A stretch of DNA of 64,000 nucleotides from Coriolopsis trogii (taxonomy: Eukaryota; Basidiomycota; Agaricomycetes; Polyporales; Polyporaceae), in contig JAHYIO010000003.1 of NCBI GenBank assembly GCA_020543525.1, forward strand, positions 3,162,001 through 3,226,000, read 5' to 3'. The notes under the pieces are model-generated. The model saw nothing but the letters and a program-made list of their open reading frames with translations, was not told the origin of the DNA and made no database searches. The first letter of the stretch is position 1, and each line of letters starts with the position of its first letter. Below are positions 9,789 to 20,682 of the stretch, in pieces. A program made the translations under genes and the position numbers.

Positions 9789-12366
9789 TCAAGTACGACG
9801 AGGTATGCTGCGAGATCCGCCCCGCACGGAGCCGCCGCGACTGCCGCTACGTGCACCTGAACATTTGTGCGCGAGGGGAGACATTGGTTCGTCGATCGCC
9901 CCATGACCCGAGCCGCTGTCGTCGTCCGGAATGGACTCACCCAACATTAGCACAAGGTGCTTGTACTCGTCCATCTCAGCTTTGCTACGTTTGTTGGGCG
10001 ACAGCTTGTCGTCGTCATCATCTGCGGAGTCCTCGTTCTTCTCCTCGTTTTTCACATTCTCGCCGTCGTCGGTCTCCTCGATAGTCCTGTCGCCAACGTA
10101 ATCCGTGGTAGGCCATGTGCATTCGTCGAGCATCTGTCTGAGGAGAGCTTTGAAGTACGCGTGCGTGTTGAGCTGCGCGGCGGTTCCTTTTACTGATGCA
10201 TGAGGTGGGGGAGGGAAGTTCGCTTGCTTGCGATTCTTCGTCCGGAACCATCCAGCCACATCGTGACCGTGCGAGAGGACAGTGTAACGAGCTTTGAAGA
10301 CGGGCAGCATCTCCTCTATCAGCGTATTGAGGGGGTGTTCGTCGTACTTTTTGTGCGCGTCGCAATAGAAGCGGACGGCTGACATGCCGGCGTTGAGCAT
10401 ACCAGCCCTCATGGCGTCGACCTTCTTATGACCGCACCGGTAGTTCTTCTTCTGGATAGAGTACGAGTCAAAGAACTCGCGGAGGAATGAGGGGACATCT
10501 GTAACCGAAGTGCGGAGATAGCGGACGCCACTGTAGATGATGATGTAGAACAGTGACTCTATCTCATCAGGGATACCGATGGGAAGCTTCGGAAACCATA
10601 AAAGGGCAGCAGACATGAATTGCCAGGTTCCCTATGCAAAACTCAGTATACCTCAGGTGAGAAGATGGCAGAAACTCACTGTTCTCTCAGGCTGACGAGC
10701 TTTGGGAGTTTCGCCTTCTTTGGGGATCGCTTTGGATAGCTCCCAGTCTGCGAGAATGCCTCTCCATTCAACGATAAGGACACCATCTTTCTCGACGATG
10801 GTTGGAAGAATGAGCACGTTGCCCATGCTGATGTCGCCGTGGATAAGACGAGTCTTTTCGACTGCCTCTTCGTGAGCTGCGTTGTGACTGACATCAGCAT
10901 GAGGCTAAGGACGAGCGAATCACAATGGTACATACTTTCGCAGCAGTCTAAGACAATCTGGACGAGCTGACGTGACGTCTTCAGTTCCGAAAGAGGAAGA
11001 CAAACCTCTTCGACGACGAGGCGGTAGTGAGACATATGTCGGAGACGAGAAGGTTTCTTCCCCTTCTTGTCGACGGCGGTCGCCTTCGACGCACCCGAAT
11101 GGCTGCGCTTCGACCCGCGGCTAGTGCCACTGCCCTCCGCAGGATCGACTTCGGGGTTGGCAAGCTGTGCCTTCTCCTGGTAGATGTGCGTCTGTGTCTC
11201 TTGGCCGAGGTCACCAGCCAACGCAAGAGTAGGAATACCGGCCACACCCGCTTCCTGGAGGCTGCGGAGAATATCTCCCTCCGGGTCTATGCCCAGATAG
11301 TACGCGCGCCACGTGTCTTTCAGCCATACGAACCTCTTCGCCTTGACGTCCCAGGCGATGTAGCCACGCGTCGCGCGGCCCACCATTCCCGACGCTAGGA
11401 ACGTAGGCTTCCCGATGAGGTACTTCCTGCTCTTCTGGCCCTCACAGGGGACGGTAACGCAGTATCGTGGCCAATCCTCCACCAACGACTCCGCAAATCT
11501 CTTGCGGATGTAGCTGAACGTGCCCAACGGTGTGTTTTCTTCAGGCTTCGGTACCACGGCACCCTCGTCGCCGCAGATATCGGGTGGTTGACCTTTCAGC
11601 GGACCCTGGGCAATCTCGTCCATGAGCTTGTAGTACTCGTGGTTCTTGGTTAGAACCTCTGCCGTGTAGTCGACGCCTTGCGCCTCGTCCGAGAGCATCG
11701 AAAACCGCCAGAGGAAATCACGAAGGAGGGTGGGATTATCGACGTAGTCGAAGGCCTCGGTGAATATTGTTCCCGCGCGATCCCAACGGGTCACGCGCAT
11801 CCTAGTGCCGTTAACCAGGGCAATGAAGATGGCAGTCCGCTGTTGATGAGCAAAAACATGTGCTGCATAGTGCGTGAGCTGTGCGCGGACGACGGTGCGC
11901 TTCTGTGCCTCAGCATCGCCGGTGGCGTCGTCGAAGGGATCGTGCTCAATGCCGCCCGGTTTGAACTCGATGAGCAGGCGCTGGGAGGCCCAGAGTGGTC
12001 GGCCGTCGTCGGGAGTCTCGTGGTTACGGAAGAGTGCAGCGTCGACCTTCAGTTTGGCTTCGTCGTGAGGATCCCAACGGTCCTGGGACAAGGCAATCTT
12101 GTAACCAGGGCATAAGGCCGCCTGTCGAGGGGTTGTCGAGGGATTGATCCGGTTTCTCTGTATAACCAGAACGCTGATTTGTAACCAAGCGTGCCAGGAG
12201 CGGAGTAGCAGAGTTGACTCACCCATTCGTTGGCTATATCCCTCTCAGCCTTGAGGTCACGTATTGCGCTAAAGTCTGGGACATCTGGGCAGGTCTTCCG
12301 TTGATGGGTTGGCGGGAGTGGGAGGAATGCGTCGAGGAAGTCGGAAGAGGGGAGGTAGAGGGACAT
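9789..12366 (-). CDS. FunK1-family protein kinase with HGD catalytic loop (801 aa)
   Basis: Four exons: 12366-12223, 12157-10936, 10876-10680 and 10631-9789. All junctions are in phase and match paralogues. Order: short N-terminal domain (SLYLPSSDFLDAF...DIANEW); SQDRWD and RWDRAGTIF motifs; GYIAWDVK...FVWLKDTWR; hinge-like RLVVEEVCLPL; catalytic loop; WRGILADWELSK; GTWQF; PDEIESLFYIIIYSGVRYLR; acidic segment; PNKRSK; and a Ser/Arg/Gly-rich tail. The loop reads IHGDISMGN where the other copies have HRDxSxGN, so the arginine of HRD is replaced by glycine while Asp and Asn remain. Activity is therefore plausible, but activation-loop coupling may differ. The start at 12366 gives a 144-nt first exon, the same length as its homologue at 24238. 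Confidence 0.88.
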
Positions 12367-12740
12367 GTCGGCGGAACGGTCTTCAACGAGAGCTTGACCA
12401 ACGTTGCTACATCACTGTGAGAGTGGAGCAGCAAACATCATACATCCCGTTGCCATCGCACATGGAGGCAAAGGAAAGGACAACGGTCTCAGCCACGGTG
12501 GTTCTGGTTAGCATCCGGTCACAGTTCACGTGCTTGTGACAGCTCGTAGCGGTGGCTCACCGAACTCAACGGTACTCAACGTCGTGCCAATTCGACTTGC
12601 TTATGTCCGAACGAGCATCAGGTATCTGTCATTGGTTTTTGATAAAGTATGTGAAGGTCTGGCTAACTACCACACAGCTATCGCAACGGATCAACTTCGT
12701 CACGGTTTCAATCGTAACCAGTACCAACTCGGAGGCTCTA
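12367..12740. other. Intergenic: upstream region of FunK1, no gene seen
   Basis: Lies between the FunK1 start and the inverted-repeat element. No convincing coding, RNA or TATA signal was recognised. Confidence 0.5.
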
Positions 12741-13220
12741 CAATCGGACAAAAAAGTCCCAGGTTTAATAAACCTTGGGACTTTTTTGTCCGCCTCACCC
12801 GTCTGTTGTAGCACGTTGCTGCCCCCCCCCCTCGCCCATTTTCCTACCATCGCATTGTGCTGATTGGATTACATAGGGACTGTCTTGGGGGCCCTGAAGA
12901 CCGCTGGGATGGCATAGGCGACGGACAACGACGAGGCGGGATGATTCCTGATTTGGAAGCATGGGATGATACAGGCGCTCATGACTTCCCGCCCATCGCG
13001 ATTGCCTTTTAGAGCTCCGCGCCGCCTGGCGTCTCTCTATCTCCCGTCATCGTTCCCTCTCTCGTAGTCGTCCCTCACGCCTTCGGACGCGCGCGCGCAT
13101 GCGTCCGAACCTATATTACACTGCGCCTAGCGATTTTTGAGCCTCAAAAATGAGGTGAATGGTGTGAGTACATTTGGGGGTGGGCGGTAGGTAGACAAAA
13201 GGGACTTTTTTGTCCGATTG
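12741..13220. mobile_element. 480-bp MITE-like element with perfect 20-bp terminal inverted repeats and TA flanks
   Basis: The left end CAATCGGACAAAAAAGTCCC (12741-12760) is matched without mismatch by its reverse complement at 13201-13220. TA lies immediately outside both ends (12739-12740 and 13221-13222), the target-site duplication of Tc1/mariner-type elements. The left end contains a further nested hairpin (12746-12791) in which the terminal motif is repeated inverted. No transposase frame fits in the interior, so this is a non-autonomous element. Confidence 0.8.
12746..12791. repeat. Nested hairpin inside the left end of the MITE
   Basis: GGACAAAAAAGTCCC plus AGGTTTA pairs with TAAACCTTGGGACTTTTTTGTCC, with a single unpaired base and almost no loop. 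It duplicates the terminal motif in inverted orientation. Confidence 0.85.
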
Positions 13221-13280
13221 TAAGTATATGGCTCGGTTCTGGGTGCGTGTCTTTGCGTCTTCTCTCGGGTACCTTTCGCT

Positions 13281-13341
13281 CTTACTGGACCGTCAATCCC
13301 GCCCGTCAAAGAGGTCCGTAAGGTCTGCCTACGGGAGACAA
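13281..13341 (+). repeat. Dispersed ~60-bp repeat, copy 1
   Basis: Begins CTTACTGGACCGTCAATCCC and ends in GGTCTGCCTACGGGAGACAA. A collinear copy with the same spacing lies at 41041-41101. Degenerate copies are at 29205-29261 and, inverted, 60661-60706. Confidence 0.75.
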
Positions 13342-13499
13342 CCTTTCGCTCAAGGTTCAGAAGTCCTGCAAGCAATTCATAATTATAGTCATGGACTGCG
13401 TTCAAGTTGAGGGTATGTCTTCCTAAACTCTCGCGTTTCACTGTGTCTTGCTCATTGTGAGTCACCGTAATACGTCAGCTCACCAAGCCGCCTTTACGT

Positions 13500-14542
13500 C
13501 GAAGGTGAGTATATTACAGCGGGGTGTAAGCCTCACTGGCACTGGACGTACCCTGCACTATCCCATTGTCGTACCCAAGGGCAACAAGAACAGCCTCGAG
13601 TATAGGAACTTGCCGGCGGAATGGAAGCGAGCCGAAATACTTCCTCTGGACGTCGAGAAGCCTCAAGACAAGCATACTGAGCGCGCTGTGAGCTCTCACT
13701 GCTACTTGTCCATATTATCTACCACCTGAACCATCGGCTGAAATATTGCGCAAGGGTACATGGCAGTTCACCTCTGCCGCACTCCTGCAAACCCCCGACC
13801 TACCAGCCGCAGTCGCGGACGAGATCGAGTCGTTCTTCCACATCCTCATCCATATTGGCGTTCGGCACCTGGTGAGCTCCGTCGCCTCCGTCCCCACGTT
13901 CATCCACGAGTTCTTCGATACCTGCGCGTTCGGGAACGGGAGCGCTCCACTGTGCCCCAGCCGAAAGCTGAACGCGCTGGTGACGGGCATGATCGTCGAC
14001 GGCGGTGGTCCCGTGTGCTTTTCCGAGGACAAGACCGCCGTATTCGACGACCATCCACTCAACGACATCACGGCTGACACCCGTGGTTTGAGGCTCGATA
14101 TACGATCATTGCGCTCAGGAAACGAGCCGCTCACGCCTCGCGCATCACGCGCAACGCATCTGTCGCGCTCGACACCGCCAACTTCCAGCCCAGGGTTCTT
14201 CCCGCTGCAGAGACGGTGGCGCTCGCCGCCAAGCTCGACACACACGCGGCTTTCAAGGAATGCCTTGGGAGACAGCTCGCGCGTGCGGAATGGCCCAAGG
14301 ATGACTTCGCCAGCGACCAGCTCCAACCGTTCAAGACCGGCAGCTCCAGAAAGAATCTCCTATGGGATCCTGCTGCCGACTCGGATCGCGGTTGTGGCTG
14401 GTCAGTGAAGGAGGAACGTCCCGCCAAGCGTCTCAAGACGATGAAGACGGGGTCGAAGACTACTGTTGTACCACTCAAGGGCGGGATATGGCCGCTGCCG
14501 GACCATCTCTCAATGGGCGCGGTGCTTGGCGTGAGGGCGTGA
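13500..14542 (+). pseudogene. FunK1 kinase pseudogene, 5'-truncated and frameshifted
   Basis: The first part (about 13550-13690) is a worn version of the segment after the catalytic loop (IVVPKG...LPAEWKRAEILPLD, cf. VVMDPETKKG...WELSKPI). From 13755 an intact GTWQFTSAALLQTPDLP exon follows, with the VADEIESFFHILIHIGVRHL motif, up to DDHPLND. At about 14075 the frame breaks. The homologous continuation (WFEARYTIIALRKRA...KLDTHAAFKECLGRQLARAEWPKDDF) resumes in another frame, as if about four bases of a codon pair equivalent to ML were lost. No N-terminal lobe or HRD loop is present. It lies just beyond the MITE and repeat copy 1. Confidence 0.75.
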
Positions 14543-15078
14543 AGAGACGTCACCAGTACAAGCCCGCCTCCCCCAGCTTGACTTTCGTCGCACATACGCA
14601 ATCGTTGTATCGTTGCTCTACTGTGCTTACAGATTGCTGCAAACTCGCATGGAGGGCGATGACCCACCTGCATATATGCGACCGCAAACAGCCTATGGGG
14701 AGTAAAACCGACAATGAGATGGAGAACGTAGCATACGTAAAAGAGGGGAACACTAGGACTACATCAGTAGACTGTACAACAGCAGGGGTAACCAGTTACA
14801 CGATACACAAGGAATCAGAGCGAAGATGTTCAAGATGGACACAGGCATGGACGTGGACGTGGATCGTGGACGTGGATAGAGCGTGAGAGGGATCCTCGAC
14901 AAGCGGGGTATGCGGAGCAGCCACGACGCGGTATAGAGGAATTGAAAACGCGAGCAAAGTTTAAGGATGAAATGATATCGAGGAGAATGTCCGAGCACCA
15001 GGGATAAAGACGGTCGTAGATCTTATAGCACGGAGTAAGGTCATCCAGGAGTAAAACCTCCCAGTCCAAGCAGCAACC
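14543..15078. other. Intergenic, no gene recognised
   Basis: Between the FunK1 pseudogene and the 3' end of the DUF6699 gene. It probably holds the 3' UTR of the latter. No coding signal is supported. Confidence 0.5.
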
Positions 15079-16687
15079 TCACGCAGACGAGTCCTCGTCA
15101 GACGGCGCTCTACTGGGCGGCCTCGTAGGCGGCCTGTCCGACCCCGCCCTCGAGCGCGAGGTAGCCCTCGAAGTCGCGCGAGAAGTTGCCCTCGAGCGCG
15201 AGCTCCTGCTCCTCGCCCGCTCCGCGTCCCTCGCCCGCTCCGCGTCCCTCGCCCGCTCCGCGTCCCTCGCCCGCTCCTCCTCCTCCCTGATCTCCGCCTC
15301 CGACATCGGATAGCGCCTGACGCACTTGAGTTCAAACGTGCACGGCAGCACGTCCCTGCACATATCGCGCACGAGCCGCTCGTCGTTCACGACCCCGCCG
15401 AACATCGTGTCCTGCCCGAGCCAGTCGCACCTGAGCAGCGTCTGCTGCAGACGCCCGCCGGGCACGCCGAACGCCGTCGAGCGGTTGTGGTAGAACGACT
15501 CGGAGAGGAGGCGCTTCTGCTGGCGCGACGCGCCGTCGAACTGCTGCTGGGAGAGGCGGGTGTACATCGACGCGTGGACGGCCTCGATGACGTCGCCGCA
15601 AGTGACGCCGACAGCAGGGTCGGACGCGGGGACGTCGATCGTCCAGGGGAACGACCGCGAGATGAGCCGGATGGAGGTGACGCGCGGCCAGGTCGCGGGA
15701 GCCCCTCGGCCAGCGTGCCACGACCGACCGGGTTTGTCGTTCGAGCGTTGGCAGTTCCCGGTGGGGAAGAGCATGTTCCACTTGAGGAAATCGCGATCGA
15801 GAGCGTCGTTCGGAGGCAAGATGAGTGGATTGATTTCAATCTTGGCTTTCATGCGGTGGATGAGCATGGGCGTCAATATGGGGCCATCTGCGCGAGTCTG
15901 AGTTACCGACGTCAAACTGATAGAACAGTGGATGCGTACAGTCCTCGCCCTCCAAGAAGTGGTCAATTTGGTCCCAGGGCAGTTTCTCCTTCGGGTTCAT
16001 GAACCCAGGTCGCCCGCCGTTTGATGGGGCCTGCTGCATAGGCGGCGCGCCGCCAGGCATGGGAACAGTCCCACCAGCCGGCGTGAATGGGTATCCACCA
16101 GGCATCATACCAGGCATCGGGCCTCCTTGCATTCCTCCTGGCATCCCTGGCATCCCACCCATCCCACCCATCCCACCCATCCCTGGTATTCCACCAGGCA
16201 TGACGAAGGGCGTGGTGAAAGGCATCCCCATCCCCATAGGCATCCCCATGCCGTAGCCCATTGGCTGGCCTGGTAGGGGTTGTTGGAAGTTGCTGTAGCC
16301 CGTCGCCGATCCAGCCGGCATGTATGGAGTGCCTTGCGGAGGCATAGCAGCAGGGCGCGAGTACGGCGTTCCTCCCTGCGGAGGTCCACCAGTCATGCCC
16401 GGGTTCGGAAAGCCAGTGTAGTCCATAGAAAATCCTTGAGGTTGCATCATTGGTGTAGCGCCACCAGGAAGTGCGACCGGAGGGATGAAGTACGAGCCGG
16501 GCACGCCCATATAGCCACCCATGTATGGAGACTGGGCAGCAAAAGTCTGACCTTGCGCCCAAGCAGGTGTGTGAGGTTGGGTGTTGGGGGAAACCTGGGG
16601 GATGACAGGCGGCGCAGGATTAAGAGGCGAGGAGCCGCCACCGCCGCTAGGCGATGGGTAAGGTGGGACAACCGGTTGGAATTGCAT
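15079..16687 (-). CDS. DUF6699 protein with Pro/Gly/Met-rich N-terminus (518 aa)
   Basis: Exon 1 is 16687-15940, exon 2 is 15887-15079, and a 52-nt intron splits the Tyr codon of YGPILTP. Residues 1-240 are low-complexity Pro/Gly/Met-rich sequence with MPG, MGG and GMPMG repeats, likely disordered. The globular part (about residues 250-430) matches the DUF6699 pattern: IEINPLI, FLKWNMLFP, ISRSFPWTIDV, VTCGDVIEAVHASMYTRLS and CDWLGQDTMFGG. The tail holds three RDAERA repeats, then RATS/RSRA repeats and an acidic end. Function is unknown; the family is abundant in basidiomycetes. It is divergent from a second DUF6699 gene at 17670 whose intron splits the equivalent codon. Confidence 0.85.
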
Positions 16688-17669
16688 CGCGTCGGTCGCA
16701 GCTTATCTACGATTTGCAAATGCGATGTGTACGAGTGCGACGTCGGTCAATGATGACTTGGAGCGGGGACAGTGAGACTGGGACCGCAAGCGATACGACG
16801 GGGACAACGGGAATGGCAGGTCATGAACCGCAACATACCTTCTTTGACGAAACCAAGGAGCACAGCCTATCTCCCAAGATGCGATGACTCACAACCTAGA
16901 ACGAGCCCACGATGTCTCCACGAGTGTCTGGTTGACGTTCCCAGCTCAGATCTCGGCGGCTGAAGCAAGGCAGGCGATGACTACCCAGAACGGATGGGTG
17001 TGCCCGAGTATTGAGCGATGTGCGTGATCAAGATGCGGTTCCAAGTCTGTAACTAATGGAGCGCAGCGAGGAGAGCAAGAGGTCCGAGATGAGCAAGATC
17101 AAGCGTATACGCTCTGTAGAGCGTGTTGACATACCTGGCTTCTATCGGAAGCACAGCCAGAGTGCGGTGAGTCGGAACACCTACGTCCACGGGGTGGTCG
17201 CGAGTCGTTGTACGCTTCCCTTCCTTACGCCGAATGGGTTTTGTAGCAGCAAGGACGTCAGAGGTACACGCAGGATCCCGTTCGTGTGGTTTTATGGGAA
17301 CGCGCGGGGCGAGCGCCGATGGCTGAGACCCAGAGCTCCGCGATTGGCAGCAGGCTGGGTGTAGGGCACTCGAGGGCGCTGCTGATTCACAGCGATGGCG
17401 GCGATAATGACTTTGGATCAAAACGCAGGTGACAAGCATGGATTGCGCCTCATACCGCGAGGCAAGCTGGGGCGAGTCGCGCGCGCCCTCATCCCATCAG
17501 ATATCGTCGGAGCGCCGGCACAAGCCTGCCCACCTTCCTGAGCTCTCATTCATCGCCTCTTCTGACTCGGACGGTGTATAGTTCCGCTCTATAAAGGCTC
17601 TCTGCGGCGATTCCACAACGAGCCTCCCTCCGCCACCTCCTACGACTCAGCAGATACCGGTACGACGCA
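16688..17669. other. Shared divergent promoter region of two DUF6699 genes
   Basis: About 980 bp with no supported gene. It contains the TATA-like element of the + strand gene near its right end. Confidence 0.55.
17590..17595 (+). promoter_or_regulatory. TATA box of the + strand DUF6699 gene
   Basis: TATAAA, 75 bp before the ATG at 17670. Confidence 0.55.
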
Positions 17670-18563
17670 ATGGCGGACACAATCGGAAAGTGGGCTCCGG
17701 GCAGCTGCTGTACGTCCCCGCTCTCTCCGTACTTGCCCCGGTGTGCTCAAGTCAAGATGGACAGACGGCCCCGTGCTAAGCCAGACAGACCTCTACCTGC
17801 TCAACACCGAGCTAGAGCTGAACCCCATCCTCGCGAACACGAGCGAATCCTTCCAACTGATCTTCAACCTCTCCACCGGTGCGTCCCTTCCATACCCGTA
17901 CCCGATCGAGCACGCACCGACTCCCGTCCGCCCGCGCGTTCAGGCCAGACGGGGGGATACAACCATGAAGCGCGAGATCGCGACATCCCGTTCACCGCGA
18001 AGGAAGAGCCCGCCACCATGCCCCGCATAGAGGAGATGATCATCATCACCGAGTACAGTCCATGGTGCACCATCATCAAGAACCCCCAGGGCGTGACTCT
18101 CGGCGACATCTGCACGACGGTGTTCAAAGAGTGCGTGCCCGCCTTGATTCAGGGTCCTCTCTGAGCGCGCTGACAAGTGGGACAGTTACTCGGAGAAGAT
18201 GGTGACGGAGAAGGAGTTCGACTCGCTCCCGCCACGGTTGCAGGAGCAGGTCCGCCGGTATGCGTCTACGGCCTCGAATCCCGGGTGGCAGCAGTACTAC
18301 ACACCCCCAGTCCCACCCACATCGTTCAGGCGAGTTGGTGAGTCTCCATCGGACCTGTATCATCATCGAGGCGGAAGTCGCGCCACTTGCATATACTTGA
18401 ATGTCACCAAGCGTGTGGTGCACTGTGCTGATATACTCCTGGCATAGACTGGCTGAGAGAACGAGTGTTTTTCGACAAGCTCACGCGCAAGGACGGATAC
18501 GCCAAGATGCGCCTGGGCTACTCTGCGCCGAACATCTTCGTCCTCTCGCTCTCCAACTACTGA
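17670..18563 (+). CDS. DUF6699 protein (202 aa)
   Basis: Five exons: 17670-17709, 17765-17878, 17944-18130, 18186-18337 and 18448-18563. The spliced length is a multiple of three. The product starts MADTIGKWAPGSCYGPVLSQ and continues with LNTELELNPIL, SPWCTIIKNPQGVTLGDICTTVF, and ends DGYAKMRLGYSAPNIFVLSLSNY. This is the DUF6699 plan (hydrophobic core, P-W-x-I, GDI segment) without the low-complexity arm of its neighbour. The first intron splits the Tyr codon of YGPVL in phase 1, exactly as in the neighbour, which argues for common descent. No signal peptide or TM segment is seen. Function is unknown. Confidence 0.85.
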
Positions 18564-18956
18564 GCGCTCTCCCACCACACTTGTTCCCTGGATCATGAAA
18601 ATGTTCCCCTACACACCACGACGCTGGCTGCGTGCTGCCGGACACTCTACATCAGTTATCTCTTCACTTACACTTCACGACTTGTATACCTGCGCTCTCA
18701 TGTACTCGTACAATGCGGTCCGTCCCCTCGAGCTGTGCTTCTACTCTGTATCTACCACCACCCTTCCCTCTCTTTCGTGTCCTAGTCGTCGCTGAATACA
18801 CTGCTATCATGGACTTCCCAGTCAGAATGCGCATTGCACATGAGCGATAATTGTCCGTGATCATACACACACTGGAGGGTTCACACTCAACCGCTACCCA
18901 AAAATCGACGAACCGTCCATACCCCAAGACAACTCTCGCACACCCCTCGCACCATT
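18564..18956. other. Convergent intergenic region
   Basis: 3' sides of the DUF6699 gene (+) and the cerato-platanin gene (-). No gene is seen. Confidence 0.5.
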
Positions 18957-19570
18957 TCACTCTTGCCCAGACCCAGGCCCATGCCCGTTCGGCTTCTTCT
19001 TCGACGCCTCCTCGCACGCGTCCATCATCCCGACCATCCGCGCCGTCACGCTGATCCTCCCCAGATCCTGCGCGCGACTGGTGAGGTTCTTCATCGCCTG
19101 GAGCGCGATGTTGAACCCCTTGCTGCCGGTGTCGATCGCGAGGACGTTGATGGACGTGTTGTGGAACGTCAGCTCCCAGCACGAGCCGCAGAGCGGGGAG
19201 TCGAAACCGGTGATGTTGGGCGCGCCGCCGATGTTGGGGAAGCCCGGGAGCCGGCCGAAGGTCATGAAGTCTGGGGAGAGGCCGGACGCGTGCGTGTACG
19301 GGAGGGGAGGGACGGGAGCGTGATCATGAGGGGGACGGTGAGAATGAGAACGAAAGGTCAGGATGGGAACGTGGCTTCGATGGCTTTGGAGGCTTGGGGC
19401 ATCTCACCTGGCTCGAGCCCGTTCAAGCCGTTGGAGCAGGCGACGGTGTTGAGAGACTGTGTACCATCATCGTAGAACGTGTCGAAGGAGACGGTAGTGT
19501 TGAACAGCCCGGACTGGGCCAGTGCCCATGGGAGAGCGAGAAGCGCAGCGGCGACAGTGAACAACTTCAT
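18957..19570 (-). CDS. Cerato-platanin family secreted protein (158 aa)
   Basis: Exon 1 is 19570-19408 and exon 2 is 19270-18957, with a 137-nt intron. The signal peptide is MKLFTVAAALLALPWALAQ. The mature part follows the family closely: VSFDTFYDDG, LNTVACSNGLNGL, FMTFGRLPGFPNIGGAP, CGSCWELTF, INVLAIDTGSKGFNIALQAM and LGRISVTARMV. Four cysteines are placed as in the family, forming two disulfides. Cerato-platanins are small secreted, expansin-like, chitin-oligomer-binding surface proteins of fungi, several of which provoke plant defence. Unusually, the C-terminus continues past the usual last cysteine with a charged KKKPNGHGPGSGQE tail. Confidence 0.92.
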
Positions 19571-20682
19571 CGCGAGCAGGGGAACGTAAGAGTTGGGGGT
19601 TGCTGGCGAACCATACCTTCACGTCGGGGATATTATAGGGGGATTGAAGTGGGAAAGATCGCGAAAGAATGCCGGGCAGCTGGTGGATACGGCGCAGAAG
19701 GTGATCATGTAGAACATCGCGAGACCAAAGGAAGACGCGGCGCACGCGGTAGCCTAACGGGTCGGGCGGTTGAGCTGATACCAGAGAGGGAAAAGACGAG
19801 GTCAAGAGAAGGGAAGCATGTCCAGGGCGCGACGTCCGTCGTTCTTGTTCATCATCAGGAACTTGTAGATGGAATGGGGAACAGACCCCATGACGGTTAT
19901 TCGCACTATATTTGGCGCAATGGAGGGAGTTTGAGGGGGTCCAGCCTAGTCCTGAAGGCCCGAGGCGACGCCGGCTGTATCCTCGAGAAGTCGTGTACAT
20001 GGTTGCATACAGTTGGTGGTCGATGCCGCGAGAGAAGGCAGCCTCGTTCCGTGCGAGTGGAGCCTGTGTCAATTGCTCGACCTTGACCAGTCAATTCGCC
20101 AGCATCCTGGGCCTGAGGCTTGAGAGTCGGGTCAAGAAGACAGATCCAGGATGTCGCAGGTCCACATGCGCGCTGTACGAGATGCTTTCGGCAGATGTCT
20201 TCTCTCGAGCAGGCACAGTCCGTCAGTCCGAGATCAAGTCATTGGTCTTTATCTTGATGAAAGAGTGCCTGCGAAGTCCCAAGATCGAAGTGTGACTGTG
20301 GATGGCAGTAAATGCCGCTGCCGTGGTCGATAATGCATGTTCGATGGATGGCAACTATAAGTTCATAGGATAGCAGAAGCGAAGGGAAAACAACTGCCGA
20401 CTACACGGGCTTTTGAGCACAATGAGGAACTCCTCTGACAGACCAGCATCTTGAATGCGCTTGCGATACACGACTGGCGACAGTGGTGGTCGGGAACAAG
20501 GCAGAACGGCAGTTCCCGGGATTCAGCGCCGTGGCAAGTCAGATAAGATAAGATCAGAGGACAGATTAGATAGGGTAGTCATCGACCGATCATCTGCACG
20601 GTGCCGCGCGCATTGCGTACGGTACACTCTTCCTCCTCCCACCATCTACTCGACCTCGACAACCACACCAGTCGCCAACATC
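19571..20682. other. Divergent promoter region of cerato-platanin and CCDC124 genes
   Basis: About 1.1 kb. Long open frames occur here but none has splice support or family resemblance. I see only the TATA-like element at the left side. Confidence 0.5.
19631..19637 (-). promoter_or_regulatory. TATA-like element of the cerato-platanin gene
   Basis: On the minus strand it reads TATAATA, about 60 bp before the ATG at 19570. Confidence 0.4.

Noticed and set aside
13081..13110. GCGCGCGCATGCG short alternating tract as a regulatory element
   Set aside because: Lies inside the MITE and is too short and common in this GC-rich DNA to support a claim.
17056..17439. Open frames in the divergent DUF6699 promoter
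   Set aside because: Short, no homology, and not conserved in the composition expected of coding sequence.
19394..20086. 230-codon + strand frame across the cerato-platanin promoter
   Set aside because: Begins antisense to cerato-platanin exon 1 and has no recognisable domain or intron signals.
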